A stretch of 39,552 nucleotides of DNA from assembly GCA_910579495.1 (NCBI GenBank), contig CAJTVD010000021.1:1-39552 (forward strand), given 5' to 3'. The first letter of the stretch is position 1. Every line of letters starts with the position of its first letter. This document shows positions 32,918 to 39,552 of the stretch, one piece after another. The stretch is from an uncultured Lachnospiraceae bacterium. Lineage in GTDB: Bacteria > Bacillota > Clostridia > Lachnospirales > Lachnospiraceae. Both the position numbers and the translations under genes were made by a program. A model generated the notes under the pieces. The model was given only the letters and a program-made list of their open reading frames with translations, searched no databases and was not told the origin of the DNA.

Positions 32918-33514
32918 TTATGCACTAATATAATTCACAGGCACATTTATAATTTCTGAACAAATTTCTTTCCCTGCTATATCAGCATCTGAATAACTGC
33001 TTGTCGTAACTTCTATCCCACATTCCATTCCTTGCATATTTATGTACGTAAAATCTATTGCGGATAGTTGTTGCTCTCTCAGCATTTCCATATATTCATC
33101 ATATCTGTCCATCTCTCCCTGATCTCTGAAGTTTTCAATCATTTCTTTCATTTGATCCCTTACTTCCCATTCAGGCTTGATGGTATCAATTTCCCTCTTT
33201 TGCAGAGAACAGATTGTTTCAGCCACCTTACAGTTATGCCTGATTGCAGCAGGCGATTGAGTTCTGTCTATTCCATACTTCTGACTTATGAACTTTTTAC
33301 CCCTATCGGTAAAACAGTAGCTTTTACAGCTTTCCACTTCCCTGTGTTTTGGATTCACATAGCTTACTTCCTTTATTAGATGGTCTTTCATCATATTTTT
33401 AAGCCTTGTATCCGAAATGTCGATCTTGTTTGCATCTGTGCTTCTGATATTTCCTGCAGTGGCAAGCACTCTGAAGAATCGTTCATCTTTCGGATAGAAC
33501 TTCTTAATGTGCAT
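32918..33514 (-). CDS. Winged-helix protein with a replication-relaxation-like C-terminal part
   Basis: A 198-residue soluble protein. Residues 1-80 look like a winged helix (DERFFRVLATAGNIRSTDAN, then a wing ending SYCFTDRGKKFISQKYG). Residues 150-185, with SAIDFTYINMQGMECGIEVT, have the Asp and Glu-x-Thr spacing of a degenerate PD-(D/E)xK-like fold, as in plasmid replication-relaxation family proteins. AAAGGGG lies about 8 nt before the ATG. The upstream region is shared with the divergent 345-residue gene. The function in the island is unknown. Confidence 0.65.
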   Translation of the reverse strand: MHIKKFYPKDERFFRVLATAGNIRSTDANKIDISDTRLKNMMKDHLIKEVSYVNPKHREVESCKSYCFTDRGKKFISQKYGIDRTQSPAAIRHNCKVAETICSLQKREIDTIKPEWEVRDQMKEMIENFRDQGEMDRYDEYMEMLREQQLSAIDFTYINMQGMECGIEVTTSSYSDADIAGKEICSEIINVPVNYISA

Positions 33515-33694
33515 AAAATCACCCCTTTCGTTTCTGCAATTTTAGATAGAAAGATTCTCTTCTAATCGTTGCGGGTATTCAGTAAGAAAATATTTTTAAT
33601 GCCAACATTCCCAACTTATGATATATTATTACTGTCGTTTTTTCCTTTGAGGAGATAATTTATAGGGCAATTCCCTTACAATAAAGAGGTTTGT

Positions 33695-34732
33695 ATGACA
33701 AAACAGGAAATTTTACGGGAACTTCAAGATATTAATATAGATGCTGCCAATTACATATACACCGAAAACTATGCTGCTCTGAATTCACTTGCTAATTCTG
33801 TATTTAAGATAGGACTCGACAAAGAAGAGTGCTTTTATGATGTCCTGAGAGCCTTTAGACTGGCAAATATGCCGTTTTCTGTTGCAGGGTATAATTTTCT
33901 ATGTGAAGACCTAAAAGATGAAATCTGGGGCAAATACGAGCCTCTTATCAATGATCTTGTTATCCACAATATGAGTCTTGATGAATTTCTTTCTGACTAT
34001 GGTTTTGATAATGAATATGATGCCCTGAATGCTTCCAATAATAAGAGAAAAATATACATAAGCACAATAAAAAAGAGAATTGAACTTATTGAAGATTATA
34101 CTGAAAAATATAAGAAACTCACAACCTTGTATGATACTGCTAATGTAACACAGATACATAGTTCTACTCATAAAGTAGATGCATTGCAAAACAGCTTCAC
34201 GAATGCAGTCGTAGCACTTGTCAAAGCGAGGGAGAAATTCTATTACTATATCAATTATGATCTTGTAGGATATGATACAGAAGACTTAAATAAAACTTTA
34301 AAGCAACAGAAAACAAATAAAGAACGTTTTGATATGCTGAGAGGGATTACAGACAATATATTTACCACACTTCAAAATGATAGCGCTGTAAATTTTAGGG
34401 ATTTCTTCATCATCAAAGACAACAGAAGAGTTACATTTACATCCTATCTGACAGCAAAAGGGTTGACAAGTAGCTCTTGGTTTGACTACAAAAAATCAAC
34501 CAAAAAGAAATTCGTAAAAGAAAGACATTTTTACCTGCAGATGGCCTTCTTCTTAGGATTGCCAACATCCAATGAAATAGAGAAATTCCTGAATTTCAAT
34601 GGATATACCATAAAAAGCCCATTTAAACTGTTTCCAAATTCAGATATTTATGATTATGATGTGTGCCGATACATAGATGCAGGTATTGATTACAACTTAA
34701 TCAATGTGATACTTGGCTATGAATTTATATAA
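33695..34732 (+). CDS. Unknown protein with a C-terminal helical repeat-like domain
   Basis: A 345-residue soluble, acidic protein, one of only two rightward genes in the island. The N-terminal 200 residues are helical with long charged stretches (SNNKRKIYISTIKKRIELIE). The C-terminal 100 residues, with FYLQMAFFLGLPTSNEIEKF, LNFNGYTI and YIDAGIDYNLINVIL, follow the pattern of small HTH-like domains (helix, ALGLS, GY, then xxxIN) seen in some regulators and defence proteins. AAAGAGG lies 5 nt before the ATG. It is followed 14 bp later by a membrane protein gene, so they form an operon. The role is unknown. Confidence 0.65.
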   Translation: MTKQEILRELQDINIDAANYIYTENYAALNSLANSVFKIGLDKEECFYDVLRAFRLANMPFSVAGYNFLCEDLKDEIWGKYEPLINDLVIHNMSLDEFLSDYGFDNEYDALNASNNKRKIYISTIKKRIELIEDYTEKYKKLTTLYDTANVTQIHSSTHKVDALQNSFTNAVVALVKAREKFYYYINYDLVGYDTEDLNKTLKQQKTNKERFDMLRGITDNIFTTLQNDSAVNFRDFFIIKDNRRVTFTSYLTAKGLTSSSWFDYKKSTKKKFVKERHFYLQMAFFLGLPTSNEIEKFLNFNGYTIKSPFKLFPNSDIYDYDVCRYIDAGIDYNLINVILGYEFI

Positions 34733-34746
34733 AGGGGAGATTTATT

Positions 34747-35391
34747 GTGTTTGATTGGATGAAAAAACATAAAAAGCTAATTGCATTCATTATTTTTATG
34801 GTTATCTTTGGAGTACCCTTAATCATACATATTCTGTTTAAACTTCATTCAAACATTGACTTTTTTGTTGCTGAATGGTCTGCAGGAGAATTATTGAGTT
34901 ACTATGGTTCAATTCTTGCATTTTTAGGAACAGTCATTTTGGGTGCCTTATCCTTATATCAAAATCAAATCATCAAGCAGGAATCAGACAAAAGAGCTGA
35001 ACTATTGGAGCAAAGAGAACATGAAAGCAATATGCCAAGATTCACTATTGTCGCTAATGGCAGTCATGGTGGCAATGCACAAAATTTATGCCTCAAAATA
35101 TCAAATGTCTCTGAAAATAATGCACAGGAACTCAAATTCTTTAACATTAAAATTCTGAATCCAGAAAAAGAACCTCAATGGATAGCACAAAAAACATATA
35201 GTATTGACTATCTTTTTGCAGATTCAACAAAGGGCATAGACATATTCAATCCTGTTATCAATAATGGGTTTGAACTGTATATGGAAATGACTTGTTTAGA
35301 TAAATACAACGAACAACACAATTATATTATTAAAGGTCTCATGAACACTGATCAAACTTTCCCTGCATTAAAAATAATGGAACTTTTATAA
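34747..35391 (+). CDS. Membrane protein of unknown function, GTG start
   Basis: A 214-residue protein. Two hydrophobic segments, at about residues 10-31 and 46-68 (the second with SYYGSILAFLGTVILGALSLY), are followed by a short charged coil and a beta-rich domain of about 120 residues. This layout occurs in many uncharacterised Firmicute proteins. The start is GTG at 34747 with GGGGAG 7 nt upstream; the next ATG is too far from it. It lies in an operon with the 345-residue gene and ends at a two-way terminator. Location next to the island end suggests cargo, perhaps a defence pair; that is a guess. Confidence 0.65.
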   Translation: MFDWMKKHKKLIAFIIFMVIFGVPLIIHILFKLHSNIDFFVAEWSAGELLSYYGSILAFLGTVILGALSLYQNQIIKQESDKRAELLEQREHESNMPRFTIVANGSHGGNAQNLCLKISNVSENNAQELKFFNIKILNPEKEPQWIAQKTYSIDYLFADSTKGIDIFNPVINNGFELYMEMTCLDKYNEQHNYIIKGLMNTDQTFPALKIMELL

Positions 35392-35396
35392 AAAAT

Positions 35397-35423
35397 GAAC
35401 TCCCTAGAATTTCTAAGGAGTTC
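35397..35423. terminator. Bidirectional terminator between the island's last gene and rlmD
   Basis: GAACTCC (35397-35403) pairs with GGAGTTC (35417-35423), with an inner TAGA/TCTA pairing. On the minus strand it is followed by six T and so ends rlmD; on the plus strand a weaker T-rich tract follows, ending the membrane protein gene. Confidence 0.8.
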
Positions 35424-35430
35424 TGTTATT

Positions 35431-36981
35431 TTATCTCTTTATCATACCAAAATATTCCAGCGCTTCTCTAATCATCCTCTCTTTCTCTGGTGGACAGTTG
35501 GGAACTTTGTTTCCCTCTGTCTTGGGTTTATTGAAATTCTCGCCTACATCAAGACCACACTTTTTCTTGATTTGTGCTATGTACAAATGAGAAACTTTCG
35601 TTTGATAATGCTCCCAAATGTAGTTCTTAATCTCTTGATAGGTAGCGGTGCCAATGCATTCCCGCCTGTCTGCTTCATCAAGATCAATTTCTATCTCAAT
35701 TTTAGTGGATTTGCCACTTGATTTTTTACGCGACAAAAGGACGCACGTCTCTATATCATCGGTAAAAGGAAACATGTCAACTGCAATCCCCTTTTTCATC
35801 CCATATCCTTTTTCGCACAAAAAGCCCAAGTCCCTGGCCAGCGTTTCCGGGTTACAGGACACATATACCACCTTATCCGGCCGCAGCTTCACCAGGGAAG
35901 AAAGGAACTTCTCACTACACCCCGTCCGCGGAGGGTCTGTAAACACCACATCTACCCTTTCCCCCTCCTCCGCCACAGCCTCCATAAAGTCCCCGGCGTC
36001 TGTCTGGTAAAAGCGGGCGTTGGGAATCTGGTTTTGCCTTGCCCCGGCGATGGCATCCCTGACCGCCTCCCTGTTTAATTCTGCCCCTATAACCCTTCCC
36101 GCTTTGGAGGCAGCAATCATACCAATTGTCCCAGTCCCACAGTAGGCATCCAGGACTGTTTCCCTCCCGGAAAGCCCTGCGTATTCTATTGCCTTTTGAT
36201 ACAAAATCTCTGCCTGGATGGGGTTAACCTGGTAAAATGACCTGGGGGAAATCTTAAAGGTTATGCCGCAAAGCTCATCCTCAATATAACCAGGGCCATA
36301 TATCACCTGCTCCTTTTCCCCAAGCACCATACTGGTTACCTTATCGTTTACATTTACCACTACGGTGGTAATCTCCGGATGTTTCTCCCTTAATGCCTTC
36401 ACAAAATTGTTTTTTGAGGGCAGGATAGGAGACCTTAAAACAAGCACTACCATAATCTGCCCGGTGCGGTATCCTACCCTGATAAGCACATGGCGGAGCA
36501 GCCCAAAGCCGGTTCTTTCATCATAGATTTTAATTTTGAAAGATTTTAAAAGCCCTCCGATATCCCTGATAATGGCATCCGCCTTTTCATTCTCCAAAAG
36601 GCAGCTTTTCACCGGGACAACCACATGGGAGCTTTCTTTATAAGTGCCTGATGCAAAATTGCCCCTGCCGTCCTTACCAAAGGCTGCATGTACCTTGTGC
36701 CTGTAATGCTCCGGGTTTTCCATGCCTATGATCCCCTCCAGCCTGCCATAGGGTTTCAGCAGGCCAGACACCCGGTTCCGCTTCCATTTTAGCTGCTTTT
36801 GATAATCCATGTGCAGTAACTGGCAGCCCCCACACTTTTTATATACAGGGCAGCCCACCTGCCCTTCATCAGCCTGGGGATTAGGCTTTCCTTTCCTCTC
36901 TCCCCGCTTATATGCCGCCGGTTTTGCCTGGGGCACTGCTGCCTTTTTTCTTTTCTTTCCAGTTTCCACTTTTTGTCTCAT
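35431..36981 (-). CDS. rlmD: 23S rRNA (uracil-5-)-methyltransferase RlmD with an island-encoded C-terminal tail
   Basis: A 516-residue SAM-dependent enzyme that makes 5-methyluridine in 23S rRNA. After a basic N-terminal extension come the [4Fe-4S] ligands CPVYKKCGGC (about residue 45), the SAM motif DAYCGTGTIG (about 285), the TDPPRTG motif and the catalytic Cys in VVYVSCNPETL. The catalytic core ends with DDIETCVLLSRKK near residue 415. The last 100 residues (SGKSTKIEIEIDLDEADRRE to EALEYFGMIKR) follow in frame. Their codons are AT-rich, unlike the rest, and the switch falls at the proposed attR site. The start has CAGGAG 7 nt upstream. The core assignment is certain; the tail's function is unknown. 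Confidence 0.93.
   Translation of the reverse strand: MRQKVETGKKRKKAAVPQAKPAAYKRGERKGKPNPQADEGQVGCPVYKKCGGCQLLHMDYQKQLKWKRNRVSGLLKPYGRLEGIIGMENPEHYRHKVHAAFGKDGRGNFASGTYKESSHVVVPVKSCLLENEKADAIIRDIGGLLKSFKIKIYDERTGFGLLRHVLIRVGYRTGQIMVVLVLRSPILPSKNNFVKALREKHPEITTVVVNVNDKVTSMVLGEKEQVIYGPGYIEDELCGITFKISPRSFYQVNPIQAEILYQKAIEYAGLSGRETVLDAYCGTGTIGMIAASKAGRVIGAELNREAVRDAIAGARQNQIPNARFYQTDAGDFMEAVAEEGERVDVVFTDPPRTGCSEKFLSSLVKLRPDKVVYVSCNPETLARDLGFLCEKGYGMKKGIAVDMFPFTDDIETCVLLSRKKSSGKSTKIEIEIDLDEADRRECIGTATYQEIKNYIWEHYQTKVSHLYIAQIKKKCGLDVGENFNKPKTEGNKVPNCPPEKERMIREALEYFGMIKR
35746..35751. other. attR core candidate inside rlmD
   Basis: CGTCTC on the plus strand (GAGACG in the rlmD reading direction) encodes the ET of DIETCVLL. 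It is in direct orientation with the copy at 12149-12154. Everything to its left is proposed to be island DNA. Confidence 0.55.
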
Positions 36982-37030
36982 TGCGTTGCTCCTGTTTCAT
37001 GTCTTTCTCGGGGAATCAGCCTATTGCATG

Positions 37031-37055
37031 AAAAAACCTGGGCTTTCCGCCCAGG
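37031..37055 (-). terminator. Strong terminator after the 94-residue protein gene
   Basis: On the minus strand CCTGGGC (plus 37049-37055) pairs with GCCCAGG (37037-37043) over a 5-nt loop, followed by six T. It separates this gene from rlmD, which must have its own promoter. Confidence 0.9.
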
Positions 37056-37058
37056 GAG

Positions 37059-37343
37059 TTAAGATTCGTCTTTCGTTTTCCTAAGCCTGACAGAGTCAAT
37101 TCCGCGCACAAGCTCCGTGGCTTTCTCTACATCAGCCTCATTGATCCGAATAGTAAAAATATTTTTCTGCTTATCATTTCCAAACAGCCTGGCCAAAAAG
37201 GAACGCTCCTGCCATTCGATAAAATAGGATATCCGGTTTTTTAGGAAAAGCTTCTCCAGCTTGTCCTTACTATCCTGGCTGTAGACTCTGCAAAAGGATA
37301 CTTCCCTGTTAAACTCCTGCTCATCCAAAATGATTGACGACAT
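37059..37343 (-). CDS. Small conserved-looking protein of unknown function
   Basis: A 94-residue soluble protein (MSSIILDEQEFNREVSFCRV at the start) with an alternating beta/alpha pattern ending FTIRINEADVEKATELVRGI. The ferredoxin-like pattern resembles small DUF2007-type or putative signal-transducing proteins, but this is not certain. GGGGAG lies 8 nt before the ATG, and a near-consensus promoter and a terminator frame it, so it is a single-gene unit. Confidence 0.75.
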   Translation of the reverse strand: MSSIILDEQEFNREVSFCRVYSQDSKDKLEKLFLKNRISYFIEWQERSFLARLFGNDKQKNIFTIRINEADVEKATELVRGIDSVRLRKTKDES

Positions 37344-37365
37344 CGTACCATCTCCCCTATCTGCC

Positions 37366-37440
37366 TGCCGGTAACAGTTCCGGCACTTTTTCTGTCATCC
37401 TGTCCCTTTTATTATAATTCATAATGCCAAAGGATTTCAA
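37366..37440 (-). promoter_or_regulatory. Promoter and leader hairpin of the 94-residue protein gene
   Basis: On the minus strand TTGAAA (plus 37435-37440) and TATAAT (37411-37416) are 18 bp apart. In the leader TGCCGG (37366-37371) and CCGGCA (37380-37385) form a 6-bp hairpin upstream of the ribosome binding site, which may affect translation. Confidence 0.6.
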
Positions 37441-37492
37441 TACAAAAATGAAAATATTTGGTTTGAAAACAGCCCCCGGGAGCAAAGCCCCT

Positions 37493-37795
37493 TCACCCAT
37501 CGGCAGCCGCCCTCCTCTTTGCCTGTTCCCACATCTCCTTCTGGTCCCTGTACTGCCCATTCAGCCAGTCTGCGGCTTCCATCACGCCTTCCGGGGAAAA
37601 GGCAAACTCCTTCCGGCTCTTTTTTTCTTCCGGTGTTTTGGCAAAGCAACAGGGTTCCGGCCAGATGATCACCTCCAGCACCGTCCCCCCATTCCCGTCC
37701 TTTTTTTTCAGCATGTACCTCATGCCGTCCATGCTGGCAGTATATTCTTCTTTTTTTATATAATTAAAAATATGGAAGTTTTCTTTCTCTATCAA
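37493..37795 (-). CDS. Small conserved-looking protein with a TTG start
   Basis: A 100-residue protein. The open frame begins at 37852, but a strong GGGAGG lies 7 nt before a TTG at 37795, giving IEKENFHIFNYIKKEEYTAS at the start, which looks like the natural N-terminus. It contains MRYMLKKK, VIIWPEPCCFAKTPEEKK and FSPEGVMEAADWLNGQY, a pattern I associate with small uncharacterised Lachnospiraceae proteins. No catalytic motif was seen. It sits between the fabH/MarR unit and the 94-residue gene. Confidence 0.7.
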   Translation of the reverse strand: MIEKENFHIFNYIKKEEYTASMDGMRYMLKKKDGNGGTVLEVIIWPEPCCFAKTPEEKKSRKEFAFSPEGVMEAADWLNGQYRDQKEMWEQAKRRAAADG

Positions 37796-37871
37796 CCAAA
37801 CACCTCCCTGGTTCTTCCCCACCGCCCTCTGCCGCCCCAATCTGTATGGCATACATCCCTATATCTGTATA

Positions 37872-37902
37872 AGGGCTGCCAGCGCATCCGCCCGGCAGCC
37901 CT
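37872..37902 (-). terminator. Hairpin at the end of the MarR-family gene
   Basis: AGGGCTGCC (37872-37880) and GGCAGCCCT (37894-37902) form a perfect 9-bp GC-rich stem that starts at the stop codon of the regulator gene. There is no T-run, but stem strength and position suggest a transcription end or processing barrier. Confidence 0.6.
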
Positions 37903-38378
37903 CAATTTCTCTGGGAATTTCTGTTGTCCCCCTCCGCTGTCTTTCTCTGGGCAGAAAAATAATCCGCAAGGCCGCCCAGGGACTCTAACAAAATCCGTGT
38001 TTCCTTTTCATCAAACTGAGCCAGGGCTGCCTTTACCATCTCCTTATGGAATTCCTGATGGTGTACAAAGGCTCTTTTCCCTTTTTCTGTGAGGGATAGA
38101 AGCACCAGGCGTTTATCTTCCTCGCTCCTCTCCCTCAGTACGTACCCGGTCCTGGTAAGCCTGTCAATGGCTTTGGTGAGGGTTCCCATAGTGACGGAAA
38201 GTTTTTTGGCCACCACAGAACTTGGTGAGGGTTCCCCCGTCCCAATGGCTTCGATCACATGCATGTCATTAACAGTAATATCTGTAAATTCCCCTGTAAT
38301 TAATGCCTCCTGCTCTATATTCATGATATCCTTGAACAGCCCTACCAGCAGGGTATTCAACGCTTTGTTCAGTTCCAT
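37902..38378 (-). CDS. MarR-family regulator, probably of fatty acid synthesis (FabT-like)
   Basis: A 158-residue winged-helix regulator. Residues 35-100 contain the DNA-binding part: VNDMHVIEAIG, SVVAKKLSVTMGTLTKAIDR and the wing LTRTGYVLRERSEEDKRLVL, which holds the usual D-R pair. The C-terminal helix forms the dimer. It starts 37 bp after fabH with GGAG 6 nt before the ATG. FabT, a repressor of fatty acid synthesis genes in Firmicutes, is encoded next to fabH, so the same role is likely here. The order fabH-marR is reversed from the common marR-fabH arrangement. Confidence 0.85.
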   Translation of the reverse strand: MELNKALNTLLVGLFKDIMNIEQEALITGEFTDITVNDMHVIEAIGTGEPSPSSVVAKKLSVTMGTLTKAIDRLTRTGYVLRERSEEDKRLVLLSLTEKGKRAFVHHQEFHKEMVKAALAQFDEKETRILLESLGGLADYFSAQRKTAEGDNRNSQRN

Positions 38379-38415
38379 GTCCGCTCCATCTATATTCAGT
38401 CAAAGTTCTCTTTCC

Positions 38416-39384
38416 TTACCAGACAAGCGCTGCTGCCCCCCAGGTAAGCCCGGCACCGAACCCTGCCAGCACAATTTTATCCCCTTTTTGAAGTTCCCCC
38501 TTCCGGTTCATCTCATCTAAGAGGATAGGGACACTTCCTGCAGAAATATTACCACATTTTTGCAAATTTGTGGGAAATTTTTTTATGGGCTGCCCTAGCT
38601 TTTTGGCAATGGCTTCAATAATCCTGATATTTGCCTGGTGCAGCACAAAATATTTAACCTGCTCCGGCAACATGCCTGCCTGCCCTAAGGCTTCATTTAT
38701 TGCCTCGGGCACAGTCCTTACCGCAAACTTAAAGACCTCCTGCCCGTTCATATGGGCGTAATCCAGGCTAAAAGCTGCCTTATTGTCCACAAATGGGTTC
38801 TTTACAGGCCTGTTCTGGCAGAAAAGCGCATCCCCCCGGCTGCCGTCAGAACCCTGCACATAACTTAGTATACCCTCCGGCTTCCTCTTTATAACCGCCG
38901 CCCCTGCCCCATCCCCAAATAGTACGCAGGTACCCCTGTCGTCCCAATCCATCATTTTAGAAAGGGTCTCCGCACCGACCACAAGGGCGGTATCCGCCTG
39001 TCCGGCCTTTATATAATTATCCGCCAGTATCAGCCCGAACAGAAATCCCGAGCAGGCTGCGTTGATGTCAAAGGCTACCGCTTTCTTTGCCCCAATAGCG
39101 CTCTGTACCCGGCAGGCCGTAGAGGGAAAACACATATCCCCGGAAACTGTCCCCACAATAATCAGGCCAATTTCTTCTGCTGTGGCGCCGGCGTTTTCCA
39201 TTGCCCGCTTTGCCGCCTCCACAGACATGGAATCTGTGGTTTCCTCCACCGCAATATGCCTTTGCTCTATTCCTGTACGGCTTTTTATCCATTCGTCGGT
39301 GGTATCCATGATTTTTTCAAGCTCCCGGTTACTTACCGCCCTTTGGGGGAGGTAACTGCCGGTTCCTACAATTGCTGCTGCCAT
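38416..39384 (-). CDS. fabH: 3-oxoacyl-[acyl-carrier-protein] synthase III
   Basis: A 322-residue condensing enzyme that starts type II fatty acid synthesis by joining an acyl-CoA primer to malonyl-ACP. The catalytic triad is visible: Cys in DINAACSGFLFG (about residue 110), His in VLHQANIRI (about 245) and Asn in CGNISAGSVP (about 275). The start is ATG 39384 (MAAAIVGTGSYLPQR), with AGGAG 4 nt upstream; the open frame also includes an upstream TTG at 39408, which would overlap the previous reading frame and is unlikely. It is followed by the MarR-family gene. Confidence 0.95.
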   Translation of the reverse strand: MAAAIVGTGSYLPQRAVSNRELEKIMDTTDEWIKSRTGIEQRHIAVEETTDSMSVEAAKRAMENAGATAEEIGLIIVGTVSGDMCFPSTACRVQSAIGAKKAVAFDINAACSGFLFGLILADNYIKAGQADTALVVGAETLSKMMDWDDRGTCVLFGDGAGAAVIKRKPEGILSYVQGSDGSRGDALFCQNRPVKNPFVDNKAAFSLDYAHMNGQEVFKFAVRTVPEAINEALGQAGMLPEQVKYFVLHQANIRIIEAIAKKLGQPIKKFPTNLQKCGNISAGSVPILLDEMNRKGELQKGDKIVLAGFGAGLTWGAAALVW

Positions 39385-39391
39385 AATTCTC

Positions 39392-39552
39392 CTATTCCAG
39401 TTCCGCAACCACCCTCCCTGTACCTTGAACCGTCAGAGAAAATTCTGCCTGCTTCCCAGCCAGCATTTCCTCTGGGCACTGTCCGGGCAGTTGCTGATTC
39501 CAGTTCCGCAACCACCCTCCCTGTACCTTGAACCGTCAGAGAAAATTCTGCC
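39392..39552 (-). pseudogene. 3' end of an unidentified gene upstream of fabH, disrupted by a repeat
   Basis: The minus strand reads NQQLPGQCPEEMLAGKQAEF and SLTVQGTGRVVAELE to a TAG at plus 39392-39394, 7 bp before the fabH start, with the fabH ribosome binding site inside the stop region. This looks like a coding end coupled to fabH. Going upstream the frame meets a TGA within the second copy of a 56-bp repeat offset by 103 bp, which is not a multiple of three. Either the gene is damaged by a tandem duplication or the repeat is an assembly artefact. The protein was not recognised. Confidence 0.35.
39394..39552. repeat. 56-bp exact direct repeat at the window end
   Basis: Bases 39394-39449 recur exactly at 39497-39552, a 103-bp period with a 47-bp spacer. 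The second copy ends at the last base of the window. A repeat of about one assembly k-mer at a contig end is a known artefact; a real tandem duplication is the alternative. Confidence 0.9.

Larger units (their letters stand above)
12149..35751. mobile_element. About 23.6-kb AT-rich genomic island integrated in the 3' part of rlmD
   Basis: The boundaries are the two copies of CGTCTC at 12149-12154 and 35746-35751, each inside a sequence encoding an rlmD-like peptide (NVETVCLLGKKK at the left, DIETCVLLSRKK at the right). The large serine recombinase lies at the left end, transcribed out across the site. Base composition shifts from GC-rich host genes to AT-rich DNA between these points, including the last 100 codons of rlmD. 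The cargo is a type I restriction-modification operon, a HEPN protein, a structured RNA, a recombinase trio and several unknown genes. No conjugation or phage structural genes were seen. Confidence 0.7.

Noticed and set aside
12104..35751. Island as a conjugative element or prophage
   Set aside because: No relaxase, coupling protein, VirB4-like ATPase, terminase, portal or capsid gene was found; only a recombinase, defence genes and unknown cargo.
37424..38092. Long plus-strand frame of 222 codons
   Set aside because: It is antisense to the MarR gene and the small TTG-start gene, is Pro/Phe-rich, and has no ribosome binding site.
1..39552. CRISPR arrays, tRNA and rRNA genes
   Set aside because: No regularly spaced repeats and no tRNA- or rRNA-like sequences were seen on either strand.

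Overview
The window looks like a gut Firmicute of the Lachnospiraceae type. Host genes are moderately GC-rich, low-GC-style sigma-A promoters and strong Shine-Dalgarno sites are present, and the proteins (type III pantothenate kinase, ECF transporter S component, FabH with a MarR regulator, RlmD with a [4Fe-4S] motif) fit Clostridia. No tRNA or rRNA gene was seen. Both ends of the window cut through genes.

Left part (1-11000). Positions 1-~2070 are the right end of a Tn916/Tn1549-type integrative conjugative element (DnaC-like ATPase fragment, Xis, tyrosine integrase). Next come a small protein-tyrosine phosphatase and a likely operon for coenzyme A synthesis: a putative pantothenate ECF S component, coaX and coaBC, followed closely by a cytoplasmic (alpha/alpha)6-barrel glycosidase. 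On the other strand is a tRNA-dihydrouridine synthase. An intact ISAs1-family insertion sequence with a clear 9-bp target duplication sits just upstream of that gene's promoter. A membrane-anchored methyl-accepting chemotaxis protein follows.

Graveyard (11000-12100). This stretch holds decayed genes only: an XRE-type repressor with an internal stop, the end of a DinJ/RelB antitoxin and the first codons of a YafQ-type toxin, and a phage-like fragment on the opposite strand, with a perfect 26-bp palindrome at the junction.

Island (about 12150-35750). An AT-rich element of about 23.6 kb appears to be integrated in the 3' part of rlmD by the large serine recombinase at its left end. The recombinase's own C-terminus reads NVETVCLLGKKK, an rlmD-like sequence, and matches DIETCVLLSRKK in rlmD at the other end; both share the 6-bp core CGTCTC. 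The island carries a type I restriction-modification operon (wHTH regulator, hsdM, hsdS, HEPN protein, membrane protein, hsdR), a highly structured candidate non-coding RNA, a four-gene Tn554-like transposition module (three tyrosine-recombinase-like proteins plus a coiled-coil protein), two winged-helix-like proteins, a secreted repeat protein behind a C10 tract, and two unknown rightward genes. No relaxase, coupling protein or conjugative ATPase was seen, so it looks like a non-conjugative defence island. Its most interesting contents are the HEPN/membrane pair between hsdS and hsdR (the position PrrC holds in EcoprrI) and the structured RNA.

Right part (35431-39552). Here lie rlmD, whose AT-rich tail is island-encoded, two small conserved-looking proteins, a MarR-family regulator and fabH, all on the minus strand. 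The window ends in a disrupted coding end carrying a 56-bp direct repeat that may be an assembly-end artefact.
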